A stretch of DNA of 50,452 nt. Source: Phycisphaerales bacterium UBA2396 (GTDB lineage Bacteria > Planctomycetota > Phycisphaerae > Phycisphaerales > UBA1924). Below are positions 15,423-24,095 of the stretch, piece by piece (the first letter of the stretch is position 1; each line of letters begins with the position of its first letter). The notes beneath the pieces were generated by a model. The model made no database searches and was not told the DNA's origin. It was given only the letters and a program-made list of their open reading frames with translations. Where the stretch lies: positions 515 through 50,966 of the forward strand of contig DDSG01000079.1 in NCBI GenBank assembly GCA_002343325.1, given 5' to 3'. The position numbers and the translations under genes are program-made.

Positions 15423-16877
15423 TCAGGCGTTGCTGAGGGGGAGTGGGTCCTTGGCGCGGCCGCGCGACCAATCCCTTATTTTAGGGAGCAGAACGGATCT
15501 GATGAGGATCTTGACGCAGGCGGCGACGGGGATGGCGATGAGCAGCCCGTAGACACCGGCGAGGGCCCCGCCGGCGAGGCTGGCGAAGAGGATGCTGGGG
15601 GTGTCCATGCCTGTGCTCTTGCCCTGGATGGTCGGGGTGAGGATGTAGTCGTCGAGGACCTGAGCGATTGTGGAGACGGCGATGGGCGCGCCGAGGATCC
15701 ACCACCAGGCGTCCTGCCATCCGGCGGAGGGGTCGAGCCACATGAGGAGCATGGCGACGAACATGCCCAGGCCGGCGATGTAGGGGAGGAGGCTGAGGAG
15801 TCCGACGATGGGCCCGAGGATGAGCGGGGCGGGAACGCCGATGCCCCAGTAGGCCGCGGTGTACCAGAGGATGAGGAAGCCGCAGATGATGAGACGTCCA
15901 CGGATGAAGCCGGCGATGACGCGGTCCATCTGGGCGAGCAGGTCGAGGATGAAGGGCTTGTTCTTGACGGGGATGAGCTGTTGTCCGAAGTCGAGGACCT
16001 TGGCGTACTGGATGGAGAGGAAGTAGTAGAAGAAAGCGGTGAGGAAGGCGGCAAAGCCGAGGAAGCCGAGGGAGGAGACAAGATTGAGGAGGCGGTTGAA
16101 CCATTCGGCGCCGGTGGTGAGGGCCTGTCGTCCGATCTGTTCGCGGTGGGAGTTGAGCCAGTTGAGGCCCCAGGACGCGGCTTGGTAGAGGGGCCCGGGC
16201 TCGGCCGGGGGCTCGACGTCCGGCGCTTGGGGCTGGATGGGGGCCGGGGTGTAGAGGCTCCGTGGGCCGTCGGGTCCCGGGAGTTCGATCGTGTCAGGGG
16301 CGGCGGCGGGGATGCCCATGAGCAGAAGGGCGTCTCGAGCGCGGGTGTCGGCATCGAAATGGGCGAGGGCTTCGTGGTAGCGGGCCTGCTCGGCCTCGAA
16401 GAGCTCGGCCTGTGCGGCGGAGAGTTTCTGCTGGGCGAGCCAGTCGCGGAGGTCATCCCACGCGGGGCCGGGCGAGCGAGCGCGAAGGTCCGATCGGTCG
16501 GGAGATTCAACGGAACGGACAAGCCATTCGGCATTACGGGCGATGCCCTGCGCTGCCTGGGCGCCCTGGACGGCGGCGAAGACAATACCGATCACGGCGG
16601 GGATGACGACCACGAGCGCGGCGACGACGATCATGGAGGCGGCGGCGCCGGCGCGGGAGAATCCTCGGCCCGTGAGCCAGCCGATGACGGGCTCGGTCAT
16701 GTAGGCGAGCGCCAGGGCGAGCAGGATCGGGACGGTGACGATGCTTGTGAGATAGCCGAGGTGCAGCAGCCCGAGCAGGACGACCACGAGGAGGAGATCC
16801 CTGATGGGCTGGATCTGCCAGAGATGACGGTCCGCCCAGTGAGCGGGGGGGCGTGATGGGCTGTTCTGGGTGGACAT
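15423..16877 (-). CDS. AI-2E family transporter (PerM/TqsA-like permease)
   Basis: The protein has 484 residues. A pair of N-terminal helices (IRDLLLVVVLLGLLHLG and an LLALALAYMTEP segment) is followed by another helix, a long soluble loop (about 110-260) and a C-terminal block with the IVGLLSLLPYIAGLG and ILTPTIQGKS motifs of the AI-2E transporter (former UPF0118) family. Members export autoinducer-2, ions or unknown solutes; the substrate here is unknown. The soluble loop is longer than in E. coli PerM and Pro-rich. TAGCCT sits 9 nt before the ATG (16892-16887 on minus). It follows the Minf_1886-like gene with a 25-nt gap. Confidence 0.9.
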   Translation of the reverse strand: MSTQNSPSRPPAHWADRHLWQIQPIRDLLLVVVLLGLLHLGYLTSIVTVPILLALALAYMTEPVIGWLTGRGFSRAGAAASMIVVAALVVVIPAVIGIVFAAVQGAQAAQGIARNAEWLVRSVESPDRSDLRARSPGPAWDDLRDWLAQQKLSAAQAELFEAEQARYHEALAHFDADTRARDALLLMGIPAAAPDTIELPGPDGPRSLYTPAPIQPQAPDVEPPAEPGPLYQAASWGLNWLNSHREQIGRQALTTGAEWFNRLLNLVSSLGFLGFAAFLTAFFYYFLSIQYAKVLDFGQQLIPVKNKPFILDLLAQMDRVIAGFIRGRLIICGFLILWYTAAYWGIGVPAPLILGPIVGLLSLLPYIAGLGMFVAMLLMWLDPSAGWQDAWWWILGAPIAVSTIAQVLDDYILTPTIQGKSTGMDTPSILFASLAGGALAGVYGLLIAIPVAACVKILIRSVLLPKIRDWSRGRAKDPLPLSNA

Positions 16878-16902
16878 TCGAGCGAGAGGCTACCGCGCCC
16901 GG

Positions 16903-17331
16903 TTACCGCACGCCCGAGGAGCCGGAAACCAGGTCGGCGAAGGCCTCTTCGAATTCGAAGACATCCTGGAAATCTTCGAGGGAGTCTTCGTCGGTCTTTC
17001 GCATCCAGCCGGCCTCGACCATGGCGAAGACGATGCGGCCGAAGTCTTCGGTGCGCCGGACGCCCCAACGTTCGAGGACGGTGCGGGCGAGCAGGCCGTA
17101 CTGCTTGAGGGCGAAGTCGCGGAGCCCGAGGCAGAGCTGCTGACCTGAGACGTGGCGGGACTCGTCTTCCGCGTCGGCCTTGTCGCCGTGAACGACCTTG
17201 ACGGTGTGCGCGAGCCCTTCGCGCACGAACTGGTAGGCCTGATCGGGGAATGGGCCGGCCTTGGCGCGGATGGCTTTCCAATCCGGGGCGGCGGGGTCGG
17301 GGGTGGGTTGCGGATCGGGCTTGTTCGACAC
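16903..17331 (-). CDS. Minf_1886 family protein (Verrucomicrobia/Planctomycetes-restricted)
   Basis: The protein has 142 residues, is soluble and has no signal peptide. The central block AYQFVREGLAHTV, then HVSGQQLCLGLRDFALKQYG, then RWGVRRTEDFGRIVFAMVEAGW and a DFQDVFEFEEAF ending match my recollection of the small Minf_1886 family (Verruc_Plancto-restricted protein). Its function is unknown. It begins 4 nt after the stop of the DNA glycosylase gene, so it is probably translated from the same message. Confidence 0.8.
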   Translation of the reverse strand: MSNKPDPQPTPDPAAPDWKAIRAKAGPFPDQAYQFVREGLAHTVKVVHGDKADAEDESRHVSGQQLCLGLRDFALKQYGLLARTVLERWGVRRTEDFGRIVFAMVEAGWMRKTDEDSLEDFQDVFEFEEAFADLVSGSSGVR

Positions 17332-17335
17332 GGCT

Positions 17336-18013
17336 TCATCCTTCGGTCGGGCGGGTGCCCGACCTGAGAAACACGAGCCCAGAATGGTAGGGGCGCGGTC
17401 TTGGGTCCGACAAGATCGTGCCCGTGTACGGTCCCCGTCGGGTGCTGACCCATCGGCTGTCGGGATCTAAAAAGCGAAGGGGTGCGGTGGTCCAGGCTGA
17501 GCCTTGGGCGACCCCAACTCGGGGCGAGGCGGCAACGCGCGGCGGCGAGGGGCCGAGCGAGATCCACAGAGATGCGCGCGGGGTGAGCGGGGCGGCGTCG
17601 AGCGAAAGGTCGATGTTGAGCGCACGGCAGAGGCGGGCGGGGCCGGAGGTTGGGAGAGCGGAGGCAGTCCCGGCGCGGAGAAGATCGTAGTTGCGGAGTG
17701 GTTCGGCGGCGCGGATGAGGACGGCGGCCGGGCGGGTTGGGCTGCCGCAGACGACGTTGAGGCAATGGTGCATGCCGTAGGTGAAGTAGACGTAGGCGAT
17801 CCCGGGTGGGCCGAACATGGCGGCGTTGCGTTCGGTGCGTCGGGCGTGTTTGGCGTGGGAGCAGAGGTCTTCTGGGCCGACGTAGGCCTCGGTCTCGACG
17901 ATGCGGAGCGTGGCGATGCGTCCCGGCGCGAAGCGTCGGTGGAGGGTTGCTCCGAGCAATCGGAGGGCGAGCGTCTGTGCGTCGGTGTGGTAGAAGTCGC
18001 GAGAGGCGTGCAC
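17336..18013 (-). CDS. DNA-3-methyladenine glycosylase (AAG/MPG family)
   Basis: The enzyme removes alkylated or deaminated purines from DNA in base-excision repair. The 225-residue protein has the AAG signature ETEAYVGPEDLCSHA (with the catalytic Glu), then RNAAMFGPPGIAYVYFTYGMHHCLNVV and SGPARLCRAL. The length is normal for bacterial AAG proteins. The final 45 residues after the core are basic and of low complexity. The start at 18013 lies 3 nt after the stop of ccsA, so it is part of that operon. Confidence 0.94.
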   Translation of the reverse strand: MHASRDFYHTDAQTLALRLLGATLHRRFAPGRIATLRIVETEAYVGPEDLCSHAKHARRTERNAAMFGPPGIAYVYFTYGMHHCLNVVCGSPTRPAAVLIRAAEPLRNYDLLRAGTASALPTSGPARLCRALNIDLSLDAAPLTPRASLWISLGPSPPRVAASPRVGVAQGSAWTTAPLRFLDPDSRWVSTRRGPYTGTILSDPRPRPYHSGLVFLRSGTRPTEG

Positions 18014-18016
18014 GGG

Positions 18017-19795
18017 TCAGGCGTAGGCGTGGAGGCCCGGCAGGAGGAGGTTGACGCCGAAGTAGGTCCAGAGCATGACGACAAAGCCGACGGCGCTGAG
18101 CCAGGCGGTGAGGAGGCCTCGGTTGCCGGTGGTGGTGAAGCGGAGGTGGATGGCGATGAGGTAGACGATCCAGGTGATGAGGGCCCAGGTCTCTTTGGGA
18201 TCGAAGGCCCACCAGCGTCCCCAGGAGTGATCGGCCCACCAGGCGCCGAGGAGGATGCCGACGCCGAGGGTCCAGAAGGCGAGCTGGAGAACGGTCATCT
18301 GGGCGGTGTCGAGGTCGGAGAGCGTGCGGGCGGTGGAGGCGTTCCCGCCGGTGCCGAGGGCGGCGGCGACGACGGGCGCGCCGGCGAGCGCGGGCTGTGT
18401 GGAGCGGACTTTGGCGATGTAGTGGGTGGCGAGGTAGAAGCAGGAGATGATGAATCCCAGGGCGATGAGGCCGTAGGACACGAGGACCGTGGTGACGTGG
18501 TACTTGAGCAGGACGGAGGTGTTGAGGATGGCGGCTTCGCGTTCGATGTTCTGCCCGGGGATGTTGGTCTGGGTGGCGGTCACGAGGACGAGGAACCCGA
18601 CGCCTGCGGCGGCGGCGCCGTAAAGCCACTGGCGTTTGGCGACCATGATGACGAGCCCGACGATGGCGGCAAAGAGAGAGACGCCGGTCATGGACTCGAA
18701 CTGGTTCTGGATGGCGAAGCGTTCGGCGATGAGGCAGCGGGCGGTGAACCCGGTGGCGTGCATGGCGATGCCGACGAGGAAGAAGAGGGTGCCGAGCCAG
18801 CTCAGCCAGGAACGGCCTGTGCCGAAGGCGAGCAGGAGGGTGATGAAGGAGAGGGCGTATGCCCAGAAGCCCCACTCGAAGGCGTTGAGGCGGTTGTAGA
18901 AGGACTCGAGCGAGCGGCGCGTGGTGGGGTAGACCTCGGGGTTGATGGTGGGGAGCACGGTGGCGAGCTGGACGATGGCGGCGTTGGCGGCAGTGGCGTC
19001 GAGCTCGCGCCAGGCCTTGCCCAGAGCGAGCGCTGCCTGACGGGCCGGATGGTCCATCGGGAGCGAGGCGATGTGCTTCCACGGATCGTCGCGTTGCGGC
19101 GGGGCGACGAGGAGCATGTTCTGGGGGGAGTCCTGCCAGAGGCTGACGGCGGTGTGGAGCTTGGCCATCGCCTGCTGGTAAGAGGGCTCGCCCATGTGGA
19201 GCTCGTCGAGCTTCTGGACGTGGCGGGCGAACATGGTGGGAGTGATGCGGAGCTGGCGCAGGGCGAGGTCTTGCGCGCGTTCGTCCTGGGGGTATTCGTG
19301 CTCGATGAACTCGCGGCGGAGGGGGAGGTAGTCGACGCCGAAGAGCGGCTTGTCGAAGTAGTAGCGGGGGTCGATGATGAGGTCGATCAGGGTAAAGAGC
19401 GGGTCGTGCTTGACTTTGAGCAGGCGGACATTGCCGTCCTCGGAGGGCTGGGGGAGGTAGTCGGTGTAGAGACGAGCGCCTGTGATGGTGCGGACCGTCT
19501 CGCGGGCGAGCGTGTCAAGGATCTTGATTCGGCCGTTGTGAGAGACGGCGCGGTCGCGGAGGGGCGCAAGGTCGAGCTTGGCCTCGAAGTCGCGTTTCTG
19601 TTCGATGGTAGCGGGGGCGCGGTCCGGTGAAGCGACTTCGCCGAAGGGGTTGGCAAAGGCGCTGCCGGAAACCATCTGGCTCTGCGGGTGGGCGTTGCCC
19701 TCGGGCGCCTGCGCAAGGGCAGGGGCGAGGGTGCACACGAAAGCGGCAACGGCCGCGATGAACGAGCGCAGTGTGAGTGATCGGTGTGGGCTCAT
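18017..19795 (-). CDS. ccsA: Cytochrome c biogenesis protein CcsA/ResC type
   Basis: The protein has 592 residues. A signal-like N-terminal segment is followed by a large extracytoplasmic region (about 30-310), then eight or so helices carrying the haem-handling tryptophan-rich signature WGRWWAFDPKETWALI near residue 530. CcsA with ResB forms the system II haem exporter and ligase that attaches haem to CxxCH apocytochromes outside the membrane. The N-terminal extension is longer than in plant or Bacillus CcsA. The start overlaps the resB stop by four bases (ATGA at 19792-19795), so the pair is translationally coupled. Confidence 0.93.
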   Translation of the reverse strand: MSPHRSLTLRSFIAAVAAFVCTLAPALAQAPEGNAHPQSQMVSGSAFANPFGEVASPDRAPATIEQKRDFEAKLDLAPLRDRAVSHNGRIKILDTLARETVRTITGARLYTDYLPQPSEDGNVRLLKVKHDPLFTLIDLIIDPRYYFDKPLFGVDYLPLRREFIEHEYPQDERAQDLALRQLRITPTMFARHVQKLDELHMGEPSYQQAMAKLHTAVSLWQDSPQNMLLVAPPQRDDPWKHIASLPMDHPARQAALALGKAWRELDATAANAAIVQLATVLPTINPEVYPTTRRSLESFYNRLNAFEWGFWAYALSFITLLLAFGTGRSWLSWLGTLFFLVGIAMHATGFTARCLIAERFAIQNQFESMTGVSLFAAIVGLVIMVAKRQWLYGAAAAGVGFLVLVTATQTNIPGQNIEREAAILNTSVLLKYHVTTVLVSYGLIALGFIISCFYLATHYIAKVRSTQPALAGAPVVAAALGTGGNASTARTLSDLDTAQMTVLQLAFWTLGVGILLGAWWADHSWGRWWAFDPKETWALITWIVYLIAIHLRFTTTGNRGLLTAWLSAVGFVVMLWTYFGVNLLLPGLHAYA

Positions 19796-22563
19796 GCTCG
19801 TGCCTCTTCTTGAGCTGATGTGGTGGGCGATTCGGCGGCGGAGGAGGAAGTGACGGCCTGGTTGGCGGGAGAAGTGGTTGGGGTGCGGCCGGTGGGCGGG
19901 GTGTACTCTCCCCGAGCGAGTTGCTGCTGGATGCGGAGCTTTTCTCGGCGGACGAGGTAGGGCTTGAGGTAGAAGGCCCAGGGGATGCCCAGCGACATGA
20001 GGATTGATCCGAGGGCGACGATGTGGATGCCCGGGTTGTTTCCGACCTGAAGGATGGTGAACTGGACGTAGGGGCTGGCGATCTCGCCTCGGTCGGCGGC
20101 GGCCTGGGTCTGTCGCCAGGTCTGTTGGTCCCAGCCGGCCTGAGAGAACTTGAACTGGTTGGGGTTCAGGCCGGCGTAGAGGCGGCCGAAGATGTTGCCG
20201 AGGGTGCTGCGGCGATCGGACCAGATGTAGGGCGCGGTGAGGGGATAGTTGAGACTCGCGAGGTGTTCGAATGGCTCGAAGGTGCCGGTGGGTGCCTCGA
20301 CGATGACGTGCGACTGGTAATCGCGGGGTGCGCCGCGGTGGTCGTAGGCGATCATCTCGAAGTCTTTGAGGCGGAGCGAGAGGTTGGGGAGCTGGTGGTA
20401 GAAGCGGCCGAACTGGAGCGAGACGGTGCGGCCGTCGGGCAAGGGGATCTCGCGGGTGAGGCTGCTGCTGGAGTCGAGGTAGCGGACGAAGGGGAGCCAG
20501 ACGATGGAGGTCTGTTCGCGCGGGGGCTTGCCGTCGATGTTGAGGGAGCTGGTCCAGCGGACTTCGACGGCGAGAAGGGCCTTGTCGTGGTTGCCGACGT
20601 TGCGGCGGTCCTGTTCGCGTTCGGGCACTGGGGAGGGGCGTTCGATGCGGACGGAGTGCTCCCAGCGGTCGGCGACGATCCAGCCGATGTTGTCGATGAC
20701 GTTGCGGACGATCGCGTTCTTGTCCGAGGACTCGGTGGCAACGACCTCCCCCCCGGCTTTGCGGACGATGAATCGGGTGGTGCCGCGGGGTGTGTCGTCG
20801 ATGTGGAGCGATGTCTCGCGTGAAGCGTCGAGGTAGGAGATCTGGATGGCGGGATCGGCGGCTTTGCGCTTGGGCATGCCGTTGGGCGTGGTGTCCCCGG
20901 TGAAGTCCTGCGAAATCTCGGGGAAGCGGTGGTAGACCCAGCGGTCGAAGGCGGCGCCGGTTGGGGTGGTCACGCGGAGCTGCACGAGGCTGCTCTGGGC
21001 GTTCTCGTAGCCAGGCGTGATGATGGGGAAGGGGGGCTCGGGAAGGATGTCGAGCACGTCGATGGCGTACCCGGTCGAGCCGACCTGCACGCGGCGGCCG
21101 GGCGCGATGGGTGCGACGAGGCGGACGGGGCTCGGGCCGGGCACCTCGATGACCAGCGCGTGGAGCGTGCCATCGGAGAGTGGTTCGGAGAGGTCACGCC
21201 AGCGGGCGTCGGAGGCGCCGATGGTGTATTCGATGGCGATCATCGAGTCCTGGCGGATGCGTGTGCGGGGCGTGCCGGGCAGGAGCATCAACGCCGGGGA
21301 CGAGGCGATCGGCTCGTTCTGCTGGGGGCCCAGCGCGCGGAGGAAACGGATGGGCTGGGCCGGCGTGTCGGCGGGCTTGGTGGCAAGGTCGGCGCGGAAG
21401 TAGTCATCGAGCAACTCGGCGTAGTAGGAATAGCCCACGACGCGGAACGAAAGGTTGCGGACCAGGGTGCGTCGGAAGAGATCGCGTGAGACATCTTCCG
21501 GGAGCGACCGGATGTCGATCGCGTGAAGGTCGGCCTCGGTCGGGCCTTCGCGGATGAGCCGGTCGATCGTGGCGGCGGGCAGACCGGCCTTGGTCAGCGC
21601 GCGACGCATGGCGCGATCGAGGTGGGGCAGGCGTGGAGCCTCGAGCGGAATGTCGAGCGTCCGCCCCTCGTCCGTGTCGGTCTGAAGATCGGTATTGGCA
21701 AAGGCGCGGGCGCTGGGGCCTGAGAGGGCACGGAGGTTGTAATCGTTGTAGCGGGGCAGCGAGGGGATCAGCCGTTGCTCGAACGACCCGCCCGTGGAGA
21801 TATGGAGGGCGACGCGGGTGTTGTCATAGAAGCCGATCTGGGGCGGACCGACACCCGGGCGTTTGGTTTGCGGATCGATCGCGCCGGCGAGGAGGATCGT
21901 GTCGCCCTCGAGCTTGAGGCGAGAGTAGTAGACGCTGCCCAGGGCGATGAGGACGATGCCCGAGTGGACGGAGAGCACGCCGAGGTTCTTGAAGGTGAAC
22001 TCGATTCGGCGGACCGTGGCGGTGATCATGTTGAGGACGAAGGCGAGCAAGATGATGCGGAGAGGCCACCACGAGTAGAACTCGAGCTCGGACATTTCGA
22101 CGCCGGGGAGGCGTCGGAGCGTGATGGCGGCGTTCCGCTCGCAGAACTCGGCGAAGAATCGCAGGCCTCGATCGTTGATGGGGTCGTAGTGCAGGGTGGG
22201 CCAGACGAAGCGGTTCCAGGCCCAGATGGTGGCCACGCCCAGGAGGACGGCGAGGGGGAGTCCGACGGCGAACCGGCGGCCGAGGGATTGACGCCTCATG
22301 GCGCGAGAAACCAGCCAGACGGGGAGGGCGGCCCCGACGGCGAGGGAGAGCAGCACGGTCAGGCCGTACACGATGTACGTGGGCGCGAGGGCGATGAGCC
22401 CGATGGGGATGCTGGCGAGGATGCCGTACGCCGCCACGAGGGTGAGCAGGATGACAGCGAGCCAAATCGAGGAGAAGGCTTGCAGCACGAACTTGACCGG
22501 CCACGCCCAGGCGGGGAAGTGCTGCCGATCCCATTCAAGACTTCGACGCCATTTCGCGCTCAT
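19792..22563 (-). CDS. resB: ResB-like cytochrome c biogenesis protein
   Basis: The protein has 923 residues with N-terminal helices (FSSIWLAVILLTLVAAYGILAS, then two more at about 60-120), a helix pair near 170-230 (the LGVLSVHSGIVLIALGSVYYS segment), a very large extracytoplasmic domain and a C-terminal helix at about 860 (VALGSILMSLGIPWAFYLKPYL). This is the ResB/Ccs1 layout of system II cytochrome c maturation; it works with the coupled CcsA. The extracytoplasmic domain is about twice the usual size, as is common in planctomycetes. AAGGA lies 11 nt before the ATG. The promoter may overlap the end of the amidohydrolase gene; a TATACT element occurs there on the minus strand (22595-22590). 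Confidence 0.88.
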   Translation of the reverse strand: MSAKWRRSLEWDRQHFPAWAWPVKFVLQAFSSIWLAVILLTLVAAYGILASIPIGLIALAPTYIVYGLTVLLSLAVGAALPVWLVSRAMRRQSLGRRFAVGLPLAVLLGVATIWAWNRFVWPTLHYDPINDRGLRFFAEFCERNAAITLRRLPGVEMSELEFYSWWPLRIILLAFVLNMITATVRRIEFTFKNLGVLSVHSGIVLIALGSVYYSRLKLEGDTILLAGAIDPQTKRPGVGPPQIGFYDNTRVALHISTGGSFEQRLIPSLPRYNDYNLRALSGPSARAFANTDLQTDTDEGRTLDIPLEAPRLPHLDRAMRRALTKAGLPAATIDRLIREGPTEADLHAIDIRSLPEDVSRDLFRRTLVRNLSFRVVGYSYYAELLDDYFRADLATKPADTPAQPIRFLRALGPQQNEPIASSPALMLLPGTPRTRIRQDSMIAIEYTIGASDARWRDLSEPLSDGTLHALVIEVPGPSPVRLVAPIAPGRRVQVGSTGYAIDVLDILPEPPFPIITPGYENAQSSLVQLRVTTPTGAAFDRWVYHRFPEISQDFTGDTTPNGMPKRKAADPAIQISYLDASRETSLHIDDTPRGTTRFIVRKAGGEVVATESSDKNAIVRNVIDNIGWIVADRWEHSVRIERPSPVPEREQDRRNVGNHDKALLAVEVRWTSSLNIDGKPPREQTSIVWLPFVRYLDSSSSLTREIPLPDGRTVSLQFGRFYHQLPNLSLRLKDFEMIAYDHRGAPRDYQSHVIVEAPTGTFEPFEHLASLNYPLTAPYIWSDRRSTLGNIFGRLYAGLNPNQFKFSQAGWDQQTWRQTQAAADRGEIASPYVQFTILQVGNNPGIHIVALGSILMSLGIPWAFYLKPYLVRREKLRIQQQLARGEYTPPTGRTPTTSPANQAVTSSSAAESPTTSAQEEARA

Positions 22564-22606
22564 TGTGCCGCTTTCCTTATGCTGTCGTCAGTATAGGAGT
22601 TCTTGT

Positions 22607-23962
22607 CTATGCGTAAGAATTTCCGATGCACAGGAACTCGGGCGATTCGGTCCGTTGAAGTACCGATTGCAGGGGATCGTCGCCCGGCGTGATCCGCACG
22701 GCGATGACGCCGAGGGGGCGGGAATCGGCGCCCTTTGGATCGATGAGTCGGACCGCGGACTCGGGCAGACCAAGGCAGGCCGTGCCGTGAAGTGTGCCCA
22801 TGCGCAAGAGGGTCATGGGATCGGTGCGGTCGCGGGCGTGCAGGAATCGCATCTCATCGAGAATGGAAAGGGCGTGACCCAGGGCTTGGTCGGGAAGATT
22901 GAGGATCGAGTCGGTCCCCAGGGCGACGGGGACGCCCCTGGCGAGCAGATCGCGGTAGCGGTGGGGCCCGAACGACTCGTGGGCGAGGAAGTAGTCCGAG
23001 GATCGCGGGCAGTAGACGGCAGTTGAACCCGATGTCGCGACCTGGGCGAGGTCGTCATCGGAAAGCTGGTTGAGGTGGACGAGTAGCCTGGGGCTTCGGC
23101 TGGGGCGATCGAGCCACGCACGAAGGTGTTGGACTGGGGATCGGCCTGAGGCGATGGATCGGGCGAGGGTGTCGTTCCACAGGCCGAGTGATTCGAGGAG
23201 ATGGCGGTGGGGGCCTGTGGCGTGGGCGATGAACTCCTGTTCGGCGGGGCTTTCGGCGAGGTGGGTGGCCTGAGGGAGGTTGTGGCGGTCGGCGAGTTCG
23301 GCCGAGGCGAGATAGCCCGCCAAGCCGACGGAGTAGGGTGCGTGCGGCTGCAGACCCACGCGAATCCTGCGGGCCGGTGGGAGTGACTGGCAGGCGGCGT
23401 GGAGCGCGTCCACGGCGGCCTGTTCGCGCGTGCCGATGGCGAAGAATTCAAGGAAGGAGACGCCCGCGAGGGGCGAGGAGGCGAGGGTGTGGAGGGGTGT
23501 GAGTTCGGGCGAGCCGCGGACCGAGCCCGCGATGTCGCCGACGGCGGCAACCCCGGCGGCGAGCGAGAGTCGGATGCCGAGACGAACACTGCGGGCGATG
23601 TCGGCGGGGTCGGTGGCGCGGCTGGCCCGGACAAGATTCAGAAAGGCGGGGAAGTCGCCGCGTGCCTGCGGGGCGGGGCCGAGATGGGTCAGGTCGAGGT
23701 GGGTGTGGGCGTTGATGAGCCCCGGGAGCAGGAGGTGCCCACGGCGGTCGAGGCGAGCGGCGGCTGGGGGGAGGGCGTCGGCGTGGTGGGGCGAGAGGAC
23801 ACGGCAAGCGAAGGGTGCGGGGTCGATCGGAGAGGCCGGGGGGGCGTGATCGAACCGGACGAGGAGGGTTGCCGGCGCGACGATGTGCCCCGCGGGATCG
23901 ACGGCGGCGGCGGCGTCGACGCGGAGGTGCCAGGGGCGGGTGCTGGTGTTCTGGTCGTTCAT
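22607..23962 (-). CDS. Metal-dependent amidohydrolase (SAH/MTA deaminase-like)
   Basis: The protein has 451 residues. The metal site of the amidohydrolase TIM barrel is visible: HTHLD after LLPGLINA, HAPYS, HLAES, HLNQ and GTDS near residue 370. It groups by motif with the TrzN/SsnA/S-adenosylhomocysteine deaminase branch, which also holds aminodeoxyfutalosine deaminases of menaquinone synthesis. No neighbouring mqn gene is visible, so the substrate is open. The start at 23962 is preferred over longer frames because those would overlap the divergent OmpA-type gene and its promoter. Confidence 0.85.
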   Translation of the reverse strand: MNDQNTSTRPWHLRVDAAAAVDPAGHIVAPATLLVRFDHAPPASPIDPAPFACRVLSPHHADALPPAAARLDRRGHLLLPGLINAHTHLDLTHLGPAPQARGDFPAFLNLVRASRATDPADIARSVRLGIRLSLAAGVAAVGDIAGSVRGSPELTPLHTLASSPLAGVSFLEFFAIGTREQAAVDALHAACQSLPPARRIRVGLQPHAPYSVGLAGYLASAELADRHNLPQATHLAESPAEQEFIAHATGPHRHLLESLGLWNDTLARSIASGRSPVQHLRAWLDRPSRSPRLLVHLNQLSDDDLAQVATSGSTAVYCPRSSDYFLAHESFGPHRYRDLLARGVPVALGTDSILNLPDQALGHALSILDEMRFLHARDRTDPMTLLRMGTLHGTACLGLPESAVRLIDPKGADSRPLGVIAVRITPGDDPLQSVLQRTESPEFLCIGNSYA

Positions 23963-24003
23963 GCGTGGCGAGGGGATCGGTCGATGAGAGGGCGGACGAT
24001 CGA

Positions 24004-24012
24004 GCATACAGT
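24004..24012. promoter_or_regulatory. Overlapping divergent -10 elements
   Basis: The plus strand reads TACAGT at 24007-24012 and the minus strand reads TATGCT at 24009-24004. They would drive the OmpA-type lipoprotein rightwards (leader about 77 nt) and the amidohydrolase leftwards (leader about 35 nt). Only one can be occupied at once. Confidence 0.45.
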
Positions 24013-24063
24013 GGTCGGTCTCCGGGCTGGACGAGGCCCGGGGGAATTGAACGCGAACAATCG

Positions 24064-24082
24064 GCCCGGCAGGAGGCCGGGC
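24064..24082 (+). promoter_or_regulatory. 5'-UTR stem-loop before the OmpA-type gene
   Basis: GCCCGGC (24064-24070) and GCCGGGC (24076-24082) form a perfect 7-bp stem with loop AGGAG. The real ribosome site GGAG (24085-24088) follows two bases later and the ATG is at 24096. The loop itself resembles a ribosome site. This could tune translation or protect the mRNA end. Confidence 0.5.
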
Positions 24083-24095
24083 GTGGAGAGCACAC

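Noticed and set aside
17504..19630. Plus-strand open frame of 708 codons opposite ccsA and the glycosylase
   Set aside because: Crosses two real minus-strand genes and the 3-nt gap between them; only GC bias keeps it open.
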